A stretch of 64,000 nucleotides of DNA from Chitinophagaceae bacterium (GCA_947381435.1 CANCVE010000011.1:1-64000); one strand, 5' to 3'. Positions 30,235 to 40,645 are shown, counted from the first letter of the stretch. Made by a program: numbers and translations. The notes: generated by a model not told the origin, from the sequence alone.

Positions 30235-32571
30235 CTAGCTTTTGTCTTTCATCCTTCCCCAATATTCAGAAGCATTAACTATTGGTTCAATATCCGTTTT
30301 GCATTTCAATTGCGCATCAATTACTGCAACCAATGCCATGTTTACAATACTTCTAACAGTACTTCCTAACTGCAATACATGTACAGGTTTTTTCATACCT
30401 AATAGTATTGGTCCAATAGCATCTGCACCACCTATCTCCTTCATCAGGTTGTAGGCTATATTTCCAGCAGTAAGGTTAGGGAATATCAGCACATTTACAT
30501 CGTGTCCTACCAACTCACTAAAAGGATAGTTATCCTTTAATATTTCATTATTGAAAGCCAAACTAGCTTGCATTTCTCCATCAATAATCAATGTTGGATT
30601 TTGTTCCTTTACCAGCTTTGTTGCTTTAGCCACCAAATTAGCTTCATCACTATTACTGCTACCAAAATTGCTGTAACTAAGCATTGCAATACGTGGAGTG
30701 ATGTTCAGGTTACGAACTTCGCGCGCTACCATCACCGTAATATCTGCCAATTCTTCGGCAGTAGGATTAAAGTTTACAGTAGTATCTGCCAAGAAAAGAG
30801 GACCTTTCTTCGTTAATAATAAATACATTCCTGCAATCTTCTTCACCCCATCTTCTGTTCCTATAATATTCAATGCAGGTCTGATTGCATCTGCATAATT
30901 TCTGGTCAGTCCACTTATCATTGCATCAGCCTCACCAGTTTCTAGCATCATACAACCATAATGGTTTCTATCCTTCATTATCTTAACGCTCTCGTACTGA
31001 TTTACTCCTTTACGACTTCTTTTAGAGAAATACAGCTCACCAAACTCAGTCCTTTTTGCATCCATACTTTCAGAGCGAGGATCGATGATTGGCAAATCTG
31101 CAATATCAATTTCATTCTCTTCCGCAATCTTTTTTATCTTGTTTTCATCACCCAAGAGTATCGGATAAGCAATTTCTTCATCATATACAATGCTTGCCGC
31201 TTTCAATATCTTAATGTTATCAGCTTCGGCAAACACTATACGCTTAGGCTCTTTCCTTGCTTTACTACTAATTGCTCGCAACAATTGGTTATCTAGGCCA
31301 AGTCTTTTATCCAATTCTACCTTGTACGCATCCCAGTTTTCTATTTTCTTCTGTGCCACACCACTTTCTATTGCAGCCTTAGCAACTGCTGGGGCCACCG
31401 TACTCAACAAACGAGGATCTAATGGTTTAGGAATAATATATTCAGTTCCAAAAACGATATTCTTCTGGTTATAAGCCATGTTTACCAAATCTGGCACAGG
31501 CGACTTTGCCAATTCAGCTAAAGCCAATACAGCTGCCAACTTCATTTCTTCATTAATCTTGGTTGCTCTCACATCTAATGCACCCCTAAAAATGTACGGA
31601 AACCCAAGTACATTGTTTACCTGATTAGGATAATCGCTTCGCCCGGTTGCCATGATTATGTCTTTACGAGCAGCAATTGCAATCTCATAAGTAACTTCTG
31701 GATCAGGGTTAGCCATTGCAAATACTACTGGGTTTGGTGCCATGCTCTTCAGCATCTCCGATGTAACCACGTTTGGCACACTTAATCCAATAAATACATC
31801 GGCACCAATAAAGGCAGATTCAAAAGTCCAATCGGCACTTTTTGAAGCGAATAATAGTTTATTAGCCGATAATCCTTCCCTTCCTACATGAATAATACCT
31901 TTACTATCAAACATCAGGAAGTTTTCGGGCTTCGCGCCCAATGCCACATAAAGTTTGCAACAAGACATAGAAGCCGCACCCGCACCATTAACGATAATGC
32001 GGACATCCTGAATACTTTTACCTTGAATTTCTAGTGCATTCAGTAAAGCAGCCGAACTAATGATAGCTGTACCATGTTGGTCATCATGCATAATAGGAAT
32101 CTTGCACTGCTCCTTTAGCTTTTCTTCTATATAAAAACATTCAGGGCTTTTAATATCTTCCAGATTAATTCCACCAAACGTAGGTTCTAAAGCTTTTACT
32201 ATCTGAACAAACTTCTCTGGATCTTTTTCATTAATCTCAATATCAAAAACGTCTATATCTGCAAATATTTTGAACAATACCCCTTTTCCTTCCATTACAG
32301 GTTTACCTGCTTCCGGCCCTATATCTCCCAATCCGAGTACGGCAGTACCATTACTTATCACAGCCACCAAGTTTCCTTTGGCAGTATATTTATATACATC
32401 TTCAGGGTTGTGGAATATTTCCATACAAGGAGCAGCAACTCCGGGACTGTAAGCAAGGCTAAGGTCGCGTTGTGTCTTAGCTTCTTTGGTTGGTATTACT
32501 TCTATTTTGCCCGGTCTTCCGCTGGCGTGGTACTCTAATGCCTGTTCCCATTTAGCATCTTTCTTGTCCAT
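30235..32571 (-). CDS. maeB: NADP-dependent malic enzyme with C-terminal phosphotransacetylase-like domain
   Basis: [44 protein letters not shown]-terminal PTA-like region [16 protein letters not shown]...[20 protein letters not shown]. Confidence 0.94.
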   Translation of the reverse strand: MDKKDAKWEQALEYHASGRPGKIEVIPTKEAKTQRDLSLAYSPGVAAPCMEIFHNPEDVYKYTAKGNLVAVISNGTAVLGLGDIGPEAGKPVMEGKGVLFKIFADIDVFDIEINEKDPEKFVQIVKALEPTFGGINLEDIKSPECFYIEEKLKEQCKIPIMHDDQHGTAIISSAALLNALEIQGKSIQDVRIIVNGAGAASMSCCKLYVALGAKPENFLMFDSKGIIHVGREGLSANKLLFASKSADWTFESAFIGADVFIGLSVPNVVTSEMLKSMAPNPVVFAMANPDPEVTYEIAIAARKDIIMATGRSDYPNQVNNVLGFPYIFRGALDVRATKINEEMKLAAVLALAELAKSPVPDLVNMAYNQKNIVFGTEYIIPKPLDPRLLSTVAPAVAKAAIESGVAQKKIENWDAYKVELDKRLGLDNQLLRAISSKARKEPKRIVFAEADNIKILKAASIVYDEEIAYPILLGDENKIKKIAEENEIDIADLPIIDPRSESMDAKRTEFGELYFSKRSRKGVNQYESVKIMKDRNHYGCMMLETGEADAMISGLTRNYADAIRPALNIIGTEDGVKKIAGMYLLLTKKGPLFLADTTVNFNPTAEELADITVMVAREVRNLNITPRIAMLSYSNFGSSNSDEANLVAKATKLVKEQNPTLIIDGEMQASLAFNNEILKDNYPFSELVGHDVNVLIFPNLTAGNIAYNLMKEIGGADAIGPILLGMKKPVHVLQLGSTVRSIVNMALVAVIDAQLKCKTDIEPIVNASEYWGRMKDKS

Positions 32572-32885
32572 AAAACATTTTTTAGTTAGCAATTAATATT
32601 TGGCGTTTTCTATTTAGTGCCTATTATAGTTTCAGTGTAACTGTTAAAATAATTGGCATCAACCAAACCAAGGGTGCAAAGTACAGGTAAATGCGAAAAG
32701 CAAGGGTGACTATTCTCAGTAAGCGTTTTCGGAATTGTTAATTTATTGCTTCCGAAAAGAATTATAAAGGTTTCAGAAATTAGGAATTGAATAATAACGG
32801 TGCTTTTAGAAATAGCGATTCGGACAAGCTACGCTCGATATCATTACCAAAATAAGATTGAATGCCATTAGCTATCTAAGGCAAA

Positions 32886-33095
32886 GTTTGTAGTAAACTG
32901 GAGTATTTTGAAAGTAAAATGGAGAGTTTTGAAAGTAAAATGGAAGGTTTTGAAAGTAGAATGGGTGGGATTTAAAGTAAAATGGAAGGTTTTTAAAGTA
33001 AAATGGAGGGGATTTAAAGTAAAATGGAGAGTTTTGAAAGTAGAATGAATGGTTTTGAAAGTAAAATGGAGAGTTTTGGAAGTAAAATGGGTGGA
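32886..33095. repeat. 21-bp tandem array, about 10 units, consensus TTTGAAAGTAAAATGGAGAGT
   Basis: Ten consecutive 21-bp units read directly; first unit degenerate (14/21 identity to consensus); followed by a short inverted copy ACTTTCAAAAC. Confidence 0.92.
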
Positions 33096-33260
33096 GAATA
33101 CTTTCAAAACTTTTACAATTCTTAAGAATAATGTAAGATTATAAGCTTAATAAAAGAAAAAAAAGTGTTATTGTGTGCATCCTAAATCATTTCTTTAATA
33201 TCCTTTCCACAACTGAAAAGGGCATTTCTATATCTCTATCTAATTTTTTCTATTTAAAGT

Positions 33261-34034
33261 TTATCCTTTCTTTGCTTCCATCATCCGCATTTGCTTGGCA
33301 TCCTGCAAGAAGTCGGAGGCAAATATGAACTTGTTCAACAGCTCATTATCACTAAAAATAATTTCTTTATTGCTCCCTTCCCACTGTTTCTTTCCTTTAT
33401 GAACATATACAATATTGTCGCCTATCTCCATTACACTATTCATGTCGTGGGTAACAACAATGGTAGTCATATTGTATTCCTTAGTTATTTCGTGTATTAG
33501 TTTATCAATTAATAAAGACGTTTGTGGATCAAGTCCAGAGTTTGGCTCATCGCAAAATAGATATTTTGGATTCAATACGATGGCCCGGGCAATACCAACC
33601 CTTTTCTTCATACCACCACTTAGCTCTGAGGGGAACTTCTTGTTCGATCCCACAAGGTTTACCTTCTCTAATACTTCATTAACGCGTTTCTTTTTCTCGG
33701 CAAGTGTCTGCTTCGAAAACATATCTAATGGGAACAATATATTCTGTTCAACCGTCATACTATCAAACAGCGCAGAACCCTGAAACAACATACCAATTTG
33801 TCTGCGCAATCCCTTTCGTTCATCATCGGACATGTCAATAATATTCTTTCCATCAAATATTATCTCACCGCTATCTGGTTGAAATAATCCCACCATACAC
33901 TTTGTCAATACTGTCTTGCCACTACCACTTGCCCCAATAATTAGATTGCACTTGCCAGTTTCCATTACAGCAGTAATATCGTCGAGTACTACCCGACCAT
34001 CAAACGACTTTTGTATGTTACGTATTTCTATCAT
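33261..34034 (-). CDS. mlaF: MlaF-family ABC transporter ATP-binding protein
   Basis: Walker A GASGSGKTVL, signature ELSGGMKKRVGIARAI, Walker B YLFCDEPNSGLDPQ. Confidence 0.93.
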   Translation of the reverse strand: MIEIRNIQKSFDGRVVLDDITAVMETGKCNLIIGASGSGKTVLTKCMVGLFQPDSGEIIFDGKNIIDMSDDERKGLRRQIGMLFQGSALFDSMTVEQNILFPLDMFSKQTLAEKKKRVNEVLEKVNLVGSNKKFPSELSGGMKKRVGIARAIVLNPKYLFCDEPNSGLDPQTSLLIDKLIHEITKEYNMTTIVVTHDMNSVMEIGDNIVYVHKGKKQWEGSNKEIIFSDNELLNKFIFASDFLQDAKQMRMMEAKKG

Positions 34035-34082
34035 CGCGCTGCAAACTAAGAAATGAAATTTATATTGACGGAGATTGTTTTA

Positions 34083-34163
34083 AGTCGAAAGTCAAAAGTA
34101 TAAAGTATTTCTAATCGAAGCTAAAACACACAACTTTTGACTTTCAACTTTCCACTTTTGACT
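34083..34163. repeat. pair of inverted 7-bp phased tracts (AGTNNNN x4 / NNNNACT x5)
   Basis: AGTCGAA AGTCAAA AGTATAA AGTATTT; CACAACT TTTGACT TTCAACT TTCCACT TTTGACT. Confidence 0.88.
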
Positions 34164-34165
34164 TC

Positions 34166-35374
34166 TTACAATACTTCCACCTGATTCCTCAATAAATCCT
34201 CAAACACATCCCTTCTTCTAATCAAATGAAAAGCCTCATCCTTCACCAAAACCTCTGCTGGTTTGTAGCGGCTATTAAAGTTACTACTCATTTCAAATCC
34301 GTAGGCGCCCGCATTGGCAAAAACCAAATAGTCGCCCTCCCTTACTTCATGCAGTTTTCTGTCCCACGCAAACGTATCTGTCTCACAGATATTTCCTACC
34401 ACCGCATAGTGTTTTTCTTCTCCCTCAGGATTGGATATGTTGCTGATGTTATGGTGTGCATCATAAAACATTGGGCGTATCAGATGATTAAATCCACTAT
34501 TTACACTCGCAAAATGAATAGACTTTGTCTCTTTTAAAACATTTACCTGCGTAATTAAATAACCTGCACCACTCACCAGATACTTTCCCGGCTCAAACCA
34601 AACCTGCAAAGGCTTGCCATTGGGATTAGGATGATTGGCAAATGCCTCACCTACCTTTTGTGCCAATAATGCAATGTCGGTTTCATGATCTCCTTTTTTG
34701 TAAGGCACTTTAAATCCACCGCCCAAGTCGATAAACTCAAGTTCATTAAACAGAGGAATTATATCGAACAAAACTTCAATACCTTTAATAAATACTTCCA
34801 CATCCTTAATCTCGCTACCGGTATGTATATGTAACCCCTGCATAAAGAGATTGGTTTCCTTGATGATAGCCAATAGTTCATCTATCTGATCGATAGGAAT
34901 ACCAAATTTGCTTTTATCATGACCTGTAGATATTTTCAGGTTGCCACCCGCCATGATGTTGGGACGCAAACGCACACCTACAGGATAGCTATGCCCGTAC
35001 TTTTCGCCAAACTTTCTGAGGTTAGAAAGACTATCTATATTGATATGAACGCCCAAACTTTGCGCTTCTTCTATCTCATCGAAGCCAATACCATTGCTGG
35101 TATATAATATCCTCTCTGGCGGAAAACCTGCGTGTAAGGCAAGCTTTACTTCGTTGATAGAACTACAATCAACGTTGGAACCCAACTGCAAAAAGTGTTT
35201 GAGAATATTGATATTGGTTAAAGCCTTACAAGCATAGAATATCTTTACATCTTGCCCTGCAAAGGCGGAAGTAAGGTTATTATACTGCTGGGCCATTTTT
35301 TCTGCGTGATAAACATATACTGGCGTGCCAAAATGTTGCGCAATGCTTGTAAGCTGTTGATTTGATAAAGTCAT
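34166..35374 (-). CDS. lysA: diaminopimelate decarboxylase
   Basis: FYACKALTNINILKHFLQLGSNVDCSS, HIHTGSEI, IDLGGGFKVPY, EPGKYLVSGAGYLIT, GNICETDTFAWDR. Confidence 0.95.
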   Translation of the reverse strand: MTLSNQQLTSIAQHFGTPVYVYHAEKMAQQYNNLTSAFAGQDVKIFYACKALTNINILKHFLQLGSNVDCSSINEVKLALHAGFPPERILYTSNGIGFDEIEEAQSLGVHINIDSLSNLRKFGEKYGHSYPVGVRLRPNIMAGGNLKISTGHDKSKFGIPIDQIDELLAIIKETNLFMQGLHIHTGSEIKDVEVFIKGIEVLFDIIPLFNELEFIDLGGGFKVPYKKGDHETDIALLAQKVGEAFANHPNPNGKPLQVWFEPGKYLVSGAGYLITQVNVLKETKSIHFASVNSGFNHLIRPMFYDAHHNISNISNPEGEEKHYAVVGNICETDTFAWDRKLHEVREGDYLVFANAGAYGFEMSSNFNSRYKPAEVLVKDEAFHLIRRRDVFEDLLRNQVEVL

Positions 35375-35419
35375 TCTTCTATTAATGTTTTAGGAATAGT
35401 TTGTTTAAAGCTGTCAGGT

Positions 35420-36094
35420 CTATTCGGTTGTATCTAGTTCTCCATCCTTATTTACTACGATGTTGGAAGCTTTTCCATCCTCATCGAAAGTTTCTGTTCC
35501 AGATGCAAAATCCTCTGGCATTACGATGGTACCTTGAGTAAATTGTTCGGCAAGCACTTCTCTAATCTTAGGTAAATCGTCCGCAGTATTGATGCCGAAA
35601 TAATCCATAAAGTTCTTGGAAGTTGTATATAAAAGCGGATGCCCCGGCATCTTCTCATTACGCCCAGCTATCAGTATCAGTTCCTTTTCAAGCAATTTCT
35701 GAATACTGTAATCGCTATTCACCCCGCGAATGCTTTCCACTTCTCCCTTGGTTATAGGTTGTTTGTAAGCAATGATGGCAAGTGTTTCTAAAGCTGCATT
35801 CGATAACCGTTTCAGGAACTTATCTCCATTTAGTTGTGCAACTGTTTTATAGTAACTAGGTTTGGTAAGAAACTGTAAGCCTCCACCACTTTCTTTAACT
35901 TCAAATGGATAAAACTCTGCACTGTATTTTTCTCTTATTCCATCAATGCAAGTAACCACCTGATCGAGAGATACCCTTTGCTCCATAAAACCAAAAGCAT
36001 TGTTTATGAGCTCCACAATCTCCAATGCCGTAAGGGGTTTGTCGCTTGCAAAAATCAGCACTTCAATATGAGGTATTATTTCGCTTAATTCCAT
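35420..36094 (-). CDS. scpB: segregation and condensation protein B
   Basis: IEVLIFASDKPLT, LSNAALETLAIIAYKQPITKGEVESIRGVNSDYSIQKLLEKELI. Confidence 0.93.
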   Translation of the reverse strand: MELSEIIPHIEVLIFASDKPLTALEIVELINNAFGFMEQRVSLDQVVTCIDGIREKYSAEFYPFEVKESGGGLQFLTKPSYYKTVAQLNGDKFLKRLSNAALETLAIIAYKQPITKGEVESIRGVNSDYSIQKLLEKELILIAGRNEKMPGHPLLYTTSKNFMDYFGINTADDLPKIREVLAEQFTQGTIVMPEDFASGTETFDEDGKASNIVVNKDGELDTTE

Positions 36095-36109
36095 TTGTAG
36101 AGTATTTTG

Positions 36110-36206
36110 CCACAAAGACGCTGAGTCTCAAACTAACACTAAGAACTAAAGAGAAAAAGGCAGAAGGAAACGTTATGTGCTTCTTTCTGCCTTCGTGTCT
36201 TTGTGG
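36110..36206. repeat. inverted CCACAAAGAC ... GTCTTTGTGG intergenic repeat
   Basis: CCACAAAGAC 36110-36119 and GTCTTTGTGG 36197-36206 with an internal GGCAGAAG/CTTTCTGCC arm. Confidence 0.75.
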
Positions 36207-36217
36207 TGAAAAAAGTT

Positions 36218-37099
36218 TTATCCTTCTAATGCTGCTGCACCACTTACAATTTCTGTAAGTTCGGTAGTGATGGCAGCTTGTCTTGCCCTATTGTAGCTAA
36301 GTTTCAGGCTCTTCAACAATTCGTTAGCGTTTTCGCTCGCCTTATCCATTGCCGTCATTCTTGCTCCGTGTTCGCTGGCATTACCATCCAAAACGGCTTT
36401 GTATAATTGTGTATTTAATATTTTGGGCATCAACTCAGCAATCAATACATCTTGTGCTGGTTCAAAAATAAAGTCAGCTTTCTTAGCTCCAGCCTTAGGA
36501 GTTACCTTAGGAATTGGCAAAAACTGCTCAGCCTTAAACTGTTGAGTGGCAGCATTTTTAAACTCACTATATATCAATTCTACTGCATCAAATTCTTTAC
36601 CTTCAAACGCTTTCATCGCGGCAACGGCAGCAGCTTGTACGTTCTCGAAGTTTAAGTTCAGGTATATATCTTTAAAGGTTGCATCTGTTTTAAAGCCAGA
36701 CTTAGTTAAACTTTCCCATCCTTTCTTACCTATGTTCCAAACAGTAATGTCGCCTTTAGAAAATTGAGTCTTATATTTTTCTTCGATAGTAGCTTTTGCC
36801 ATCTTCACCACGTTAGCGTTGTATGCACCGCATAATCCTCTATCGCTAGTGATAACTATCAACAAAACTTTTTCTACTTCTCTTACTTCAGCTAGCTTAA
36901 TCTCAGTATTACCATCAGAATTACTTACGATATTACTCAACATTTCTTGCAACTTTTGGGCGTAAGGCCTCATTTGGATAATAGAATCCTGTGCCTTACG
37001 AAGTTTAGCCGCACTTACCATCTTCATTGCCTTGGTAATTTGTTGCGTACTCTGAACACTCTTAATCCTGTTACGTACTTCTTTTAATTGAGCTCCCAT
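36218..37099 (-). CDS. atpG: F0F1 ATP synthase subunit gamma
   Basis: EVRNRIKSVQSTQQITKAMKMVSAAKLRKAQ, TSDRGLCGAYNANV, C-terminal YNRARQAAITTELTEIVSGAAAL. Confidence 0.96.
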   Translation of the reverse strand: MGAQLKEVRNRIKSVQSTQQITKAMKMVSAAKLRKAQDSIIQMRPYAQKLQEMLSNIVSNSDGNTEIKLAEVREVEKVLLIVITSDRGLCGAYNANVVKMAKATIEEKYKTQFSKGDITVWNIGKKGWESLTKSGFKTDATFKDIYLNLNFENVQAAAVAAMKAFEGKEFDAVELIYSEFKNAATQQFKAEQFLPIPKVTPKAGAKKADFIFEPAQDVLIAELMPKILNTQLYKAVLDGNASEHGARMTAMDKASENANELLKSLKLSYNRARQAAITTELTEIVSGAAALEG

Positions 37100-37492
37100 T
37101 GTATACTTTTTCTTGTTTTATGTAGACCGATCTGTTAGTTTAACGGACAGTAAGTCACTATTTCGAGCGGCAAAAGTAACAGAAAACAGTTTATTATTTT
37201 CTATTGTTTTTAGTGCGTGGATAAATGTTGTATTAAACTAAGAATATGACTAAATAATAAGTAGGGCATTTCTACATCTTAAACAGGAACCTTTTCTTTT
37301 TCAAAAGCAATTAGCCTATAAAACAATACTTTTTGTCAAAGCTGATTAGTTATTTTATCAACCCTGACATTTTGCACCTCAATAAGTCAAAAATGTGGAA
37401 TAACCTTTTAAGTTTTTATCAATTAACATAAACTAACTAGGAATGATTGCTATGACATAAACAAATTTTTTTCAGCAATAAAAATTAACAAA

Positions 37493-38515
37493 TCAGGCTG
37501 CCACTTTGGTGTTATCCACATAAGGCTGCTGCTTTTTTATTACTGCCACCACCCTTAAAAGTAACTTGTTCTTGATTGCATTCAATACACTTCTGCTATG
37601 TTTCCCCTCCGCTATTTTCCTGTCATAATACTCCCTGAACTCCGGGTAATTCCTGATGCAGCTCAATGCCGCCATGTGCAGGATTGCCTTCAGTTCCTTG
37701 TTTGCCATCGGGTGCACCTTGTTTTTTCCTTTCACCGACGAACCACTGGTTTGCGCAAATGGAACAACCCCTGCGTAGCTGGCCAATTGCTTCCCACTGG
37801 GCTTGCCTGCAAAATTGTTGGTACAGCATATCAGACTGGCGGCTATCACATTCCCTATGCCCGGTATTGTATTCAACAGTTCATAATTCTTATCAATCCC
37901 TTCCGTATCCTTTATCAGTGACGCTATTAGCCCATCTATCTTTTGCATCGACTTTTCCAACCCCTTCAAGGCAGCCTCGTTTGCCTTTTCCATTACTTGC
38001 TGTATATCCTTATCGTTACTGTTCTTTAGTTCCTTGAGATATACCTTGATCGCATTAAGTTGCCTTTGCAGCATGCTTCTAGATGTCATCAAATCCTTTA
38101 ACTTCAAATGGACCGGATCCAGTGCCGCCGTTGCTTTCAGGTCTTCCGCCTGCTTGTAGGCATAATCGCACAGGCGTTTGCTGTCTATCACATCGTTCTT
38201 TCCCCTGGCTATGCCAAAGCTCCACTTGATGTGGGCGGCATTGCCAATATGGATGGGTAACGAATGCTCGCTACAGTAGCGCCATAACCGCCTGTGGTAG
38301 ATGCCTGTGTTCTCAATGACCAACAATGAGTTCTCATCAAAGGGTACGCTCTGTTTTACCAACAACTTGTGCATGAGGGCAATGCCATCTGCCGTGTTGT
38401 CGAACCGTTCCGTCACCACTGTCTGCCGCTGATGATTTATCACCTTCATGAACGACAGGTCGAACCACGACTTGGATACATCAATCCCCAAATAACACTT
38501 TACATTACTTTCCAT
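37493..38515 (-). CDS. IS110-family transposase (apparently intact)
   Basis: N-terminal YLGIDVSKSWFDL (DEDD), VIENTGIYH, KNDVIDSKRLCDYA; C-terminal NTIPGIGNVIAASLI...QLASYAGVVPFAQTSGSSVKGK...NKELKAILHMAALSC. Confidence 0.94.
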   Translation of the reverse strand: MESNVKCYLGIDVSKSWFDLSFMKVINHQRQTVVTERFDNTADGIALMHKLLVKQSVPFDENSLLVIENTGIYHRRLWRYCSEHSLPIHIGNAAHIKWSFGIARGKNDVIDSKRLCDYAYKQAEDLKATAALDPVHLKLKDLMTSRSMLQRQLNAIKVYLKELKNSNDKDIQQVMEKANEAALKGLEKSMQKIDGLIASLIKDTEGIDKNYELLNTIPGIGNVIAASLICCTNNFAGKPSGKQLASYAGVVPFAQTSGSSVKGKNKVHPMANKELKAILHMAALSCIRNYPEFREYYDRKIAEGKHSRSVLNAIKNKLLLRVVAVIKKQQPYVDNTKVAA

Positions 38516-38727
38516 AATTTTACAGCTTTAAATGTTTCATTTAAATGACCTGACCCAATTTGCCCCATCGTCCTAGTCCTTAATAATGGGTAATGAACCC
38601 TAATTGCTATATGGACACCAAGGGAAAATAGCAGCAAGGGATTGTATCATTCCATAGGTAATTAACCTTGACGTGAAAATAATGAGCCCTTGCTGCGGGT
38701 TAGGTTATTCACAAATTAATGTGAATA
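38516..38727 (-). ncRNA. candidate IS110 bridge-RNA-encoding non-coding segment
   Basis: Structured non-coding DNA directly upstream of an intact IS110-type transposase: 10-bp perfect inverted repeat GCAGCAAGGG (38631-38640)/CCCTTGCTGC (38687-38696) and hairpin TATTCAC/GTGAATA (38706-38727). Confidence 0.45.
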
Positions 38728-38977
38728 CCCAAAAGAAAAAAAGAAGCAAAAAAAGAAAACCATAGTAGTAGTAATATTTTAACAGTTAATTGCTAAAGCA
38801 AATCTAAAGGACGGGGAAGATTATGGAGAAGAACGAAGCCAAAGGAAGTTCTACGCTCAAAGCGAAGACTTCCTTTACAAAACCATCATTCCTTAAAATT
38901 ACTAATAACGAATAGACAAGTTTATACATAATCCTCCTACCTAAAAGAATTGGGAAGGTTAGTTTTAAGCAACTACT

Positions 38978-38985
38978 TACATTTG
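38978..38985 (+). promoter_or_regulatory. Bacteroidota-type -7 element TACATTTG upstream of purH
   Basis: Matches TANNTTTG about 58 bp upstream of the purH ATG; a well-spaced -33 TTG is not obvious. Confidence 0.45.
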
Positions 38986-39042
38986 CGGCTCAAAAATTTT
39001 ATTGGTCGTTGATGAGATAACATCAACCAAAAAAGCTCTTTT

Positions 39043-40563
39043 ATGAATAAAAAAGTACAGTCGGCACTCATTTCTGTGTTCTACAAAGATGGATTGGCAT
39101 CGTTAGGTAAAGAATTGCAAGCGCAAGGCATTACCATCTACTCCACTGGAGGAACGCAACAGTTTTTAGAAAACGAAGGCATCACTTGCGTACCCGTAGA
39201 AAGCCTTACCACCTACCCATCCATCCTTGGTGGAAGGGTTAAAACCTTGCACCCATCTGTGTTTGGTGGCATATTGGGCAGAAGATATGTAGCGCAGGAC
39301 TTGGAAGAAATGAAGCAATACAACATACCAGAAATAGACTTGGTAATAGTTGATTTATACCCTTTTGAAGAGACTTTGAAAAACACGACCGAAGAGGCAT
39401 TGATAATAGAAAAGATAGATATAGGCGGGCCATCCATGATACGTGCCGCTGCAAAAAACTTTAAAGACGTTGCCGTAATAGCCGCCAAAGCAGACTATGG
39501 CGTTTTGGAAACGTTACTGAGAGAACAATCAGGAAGCCTAAGCATCGAGCAGCGTAAGGCATTTGCAGCCAAAGCATTTGAAGTAGTGATGAACTACGAT
39601 ATTGCCATCAGCAATTATTTTAATCCTACCAACACTACCTTCCAAACAAGTTCGCAAAAGCAAGTGCTTCGTTATGGCGAAAACCCACATCAACAAGCTA
39701 CTTTTTATGGTGATTTAAGCAATAGTTTCACGCAGTTGAATGGTAAGGAATTATCGTACAACAACTTGGTGGATGTAGATGCTGCTATACAATTGATTGG
39801 TGAATTTAAAGGAAGTGAGGCTGCTGTATTTGGAATCATTAAGCATACCAATGTATGTGGCATTGCTGAAAGAACTACTGTAAAAGAAAGTTGGGACGCA
39901 GCACTTGCGGGTGATCCTGAAAGTGCATTTGGTGGCGTATTGGTAAGTAATGGAACAATAGGAAAGGACACTGCCGAAGCAATTAATGAGATATTCTTTG
40001 AAGTTTTGATAGCCCCTGCTTTTGACGAAGACGCATTGGTGGTACTAAAAAGTAAGAAGAACAGGATTTTATTACAATTGAAAGAAGAGTCTAATGGGAC
40101 TAATAATGGTCAGTTCAAATCGTTGCTTGGTGGCACGCTTTACCAAGGAACTGACAACGGAAACTTTGCCGCTTGGAAGGAAGTAGGTGGACGACCAACT
40201 ACCGAAGATGAAAAAGCAAACTTGGTATTTGCCAACATCATCTGCAAGCACTTAAAGAGTAACGCCATTGCTTTGATAAAAGATAAACGCTTGGTAGGTA
40301 AGGGTTGTGGGCAAACGAGCAGGGTAGATTCTTTGCGTCAGGCAATAGAAAAAGCAAAACAATTTAAGATAGATTTAAAGGGTGCGGTATTGGCAAGCGA
40401 TGCGTTTTTCCCTTTTAATGATTGTGTTCAGATGGCACACGAAGAAGGCATTGAAGCCTTTATTCAGCCAGGCGGTTCCATCAGAGATAAGGACAGCATT
40501 GAATATACTGTTCAAAATAACTTGGCGATGGTTATTACCGAGTTGAGGCATTTTAAGCATTAA
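39043..40563 (+). CDS. purH: bifunctional AICAR transformylase/IMP cyclohydrolase
   Basis: STGGTQQFLENEGI, LGGRVKTLHPSVFGGIL, DIGGPSMIRAAAKN, RYGENPHQQATFYG, C-terminal SDAFFPFNDCVQMAHEEGIEAFIQPGGSIRD. Confidence 0.97.
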   Translation: MNKKVQSALISVFYKDGLASLGKELQAQGITIYSTGGTQQFLENEGITCVPVESLTTYPSILGGRVKTLHPSVFGGILGRRYVAQDLEEMKQYNIPEIDLVIVDLYPFEETLKNTTEEALIIEKIDIGGPSMIRAAAKNFKDVAVIAAKADYGVLETLLREQSGSLSIEQRKAFAAKAFEVVMNYDIAISNYFNPTNTTFQTSSQKQVLRYGENPHQQATFYGDLSNSFTQLNGKELSYNNLVDVDAAIQLIGEFKGSEAAVFGIIKHTNVCGIAERTTVKESWDAALAGDPESAFGGVLVSNGTIGKDTAEAINEIFFEVLIAPAFDEDALVVLKSKKNRILLQLKEESNGTNNGQFKSLLGGTLYQGTDNGNFAAWKEVGGRPTTEDEKANLVFANIICKHLKSNAIALIKDKRLVGKGCGQTSRVDSLRQAIEKAKQFKIDLKGAVLASDAFFPFNDCVQMAHEEGIEAFIQPGGSIRDKDSIEYTVQNNLAMVITELRHFKH

Positions 40564-40580
40564 GATAATCGGGATTCGTT

Positions 40581-40626
40581 AAACGAAAATCGCAAGTTGA
40601 GGCAACTCAACTTGCGATTTTCGTTT
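40581..40626 (+). terminator. terminator-like hairpin, 21-bp perfect stem
   Basis: AAACGAAAATCGCAAGTTGAG-GCAA-CTCAACTTGCGATTTTCGTTT between convergent purH and the aldo/keto reductase. Confidence 0.85.
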
Positions 40627-40645
40627 CTACCGATTCCCTTTCCTT

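Noticed and set aside
32868-33107. Heptapeptide ORF (FHFTFKT repeats)
   Set aside because: Reads through the 21-bp array at 32886-33095; not a credible gene.
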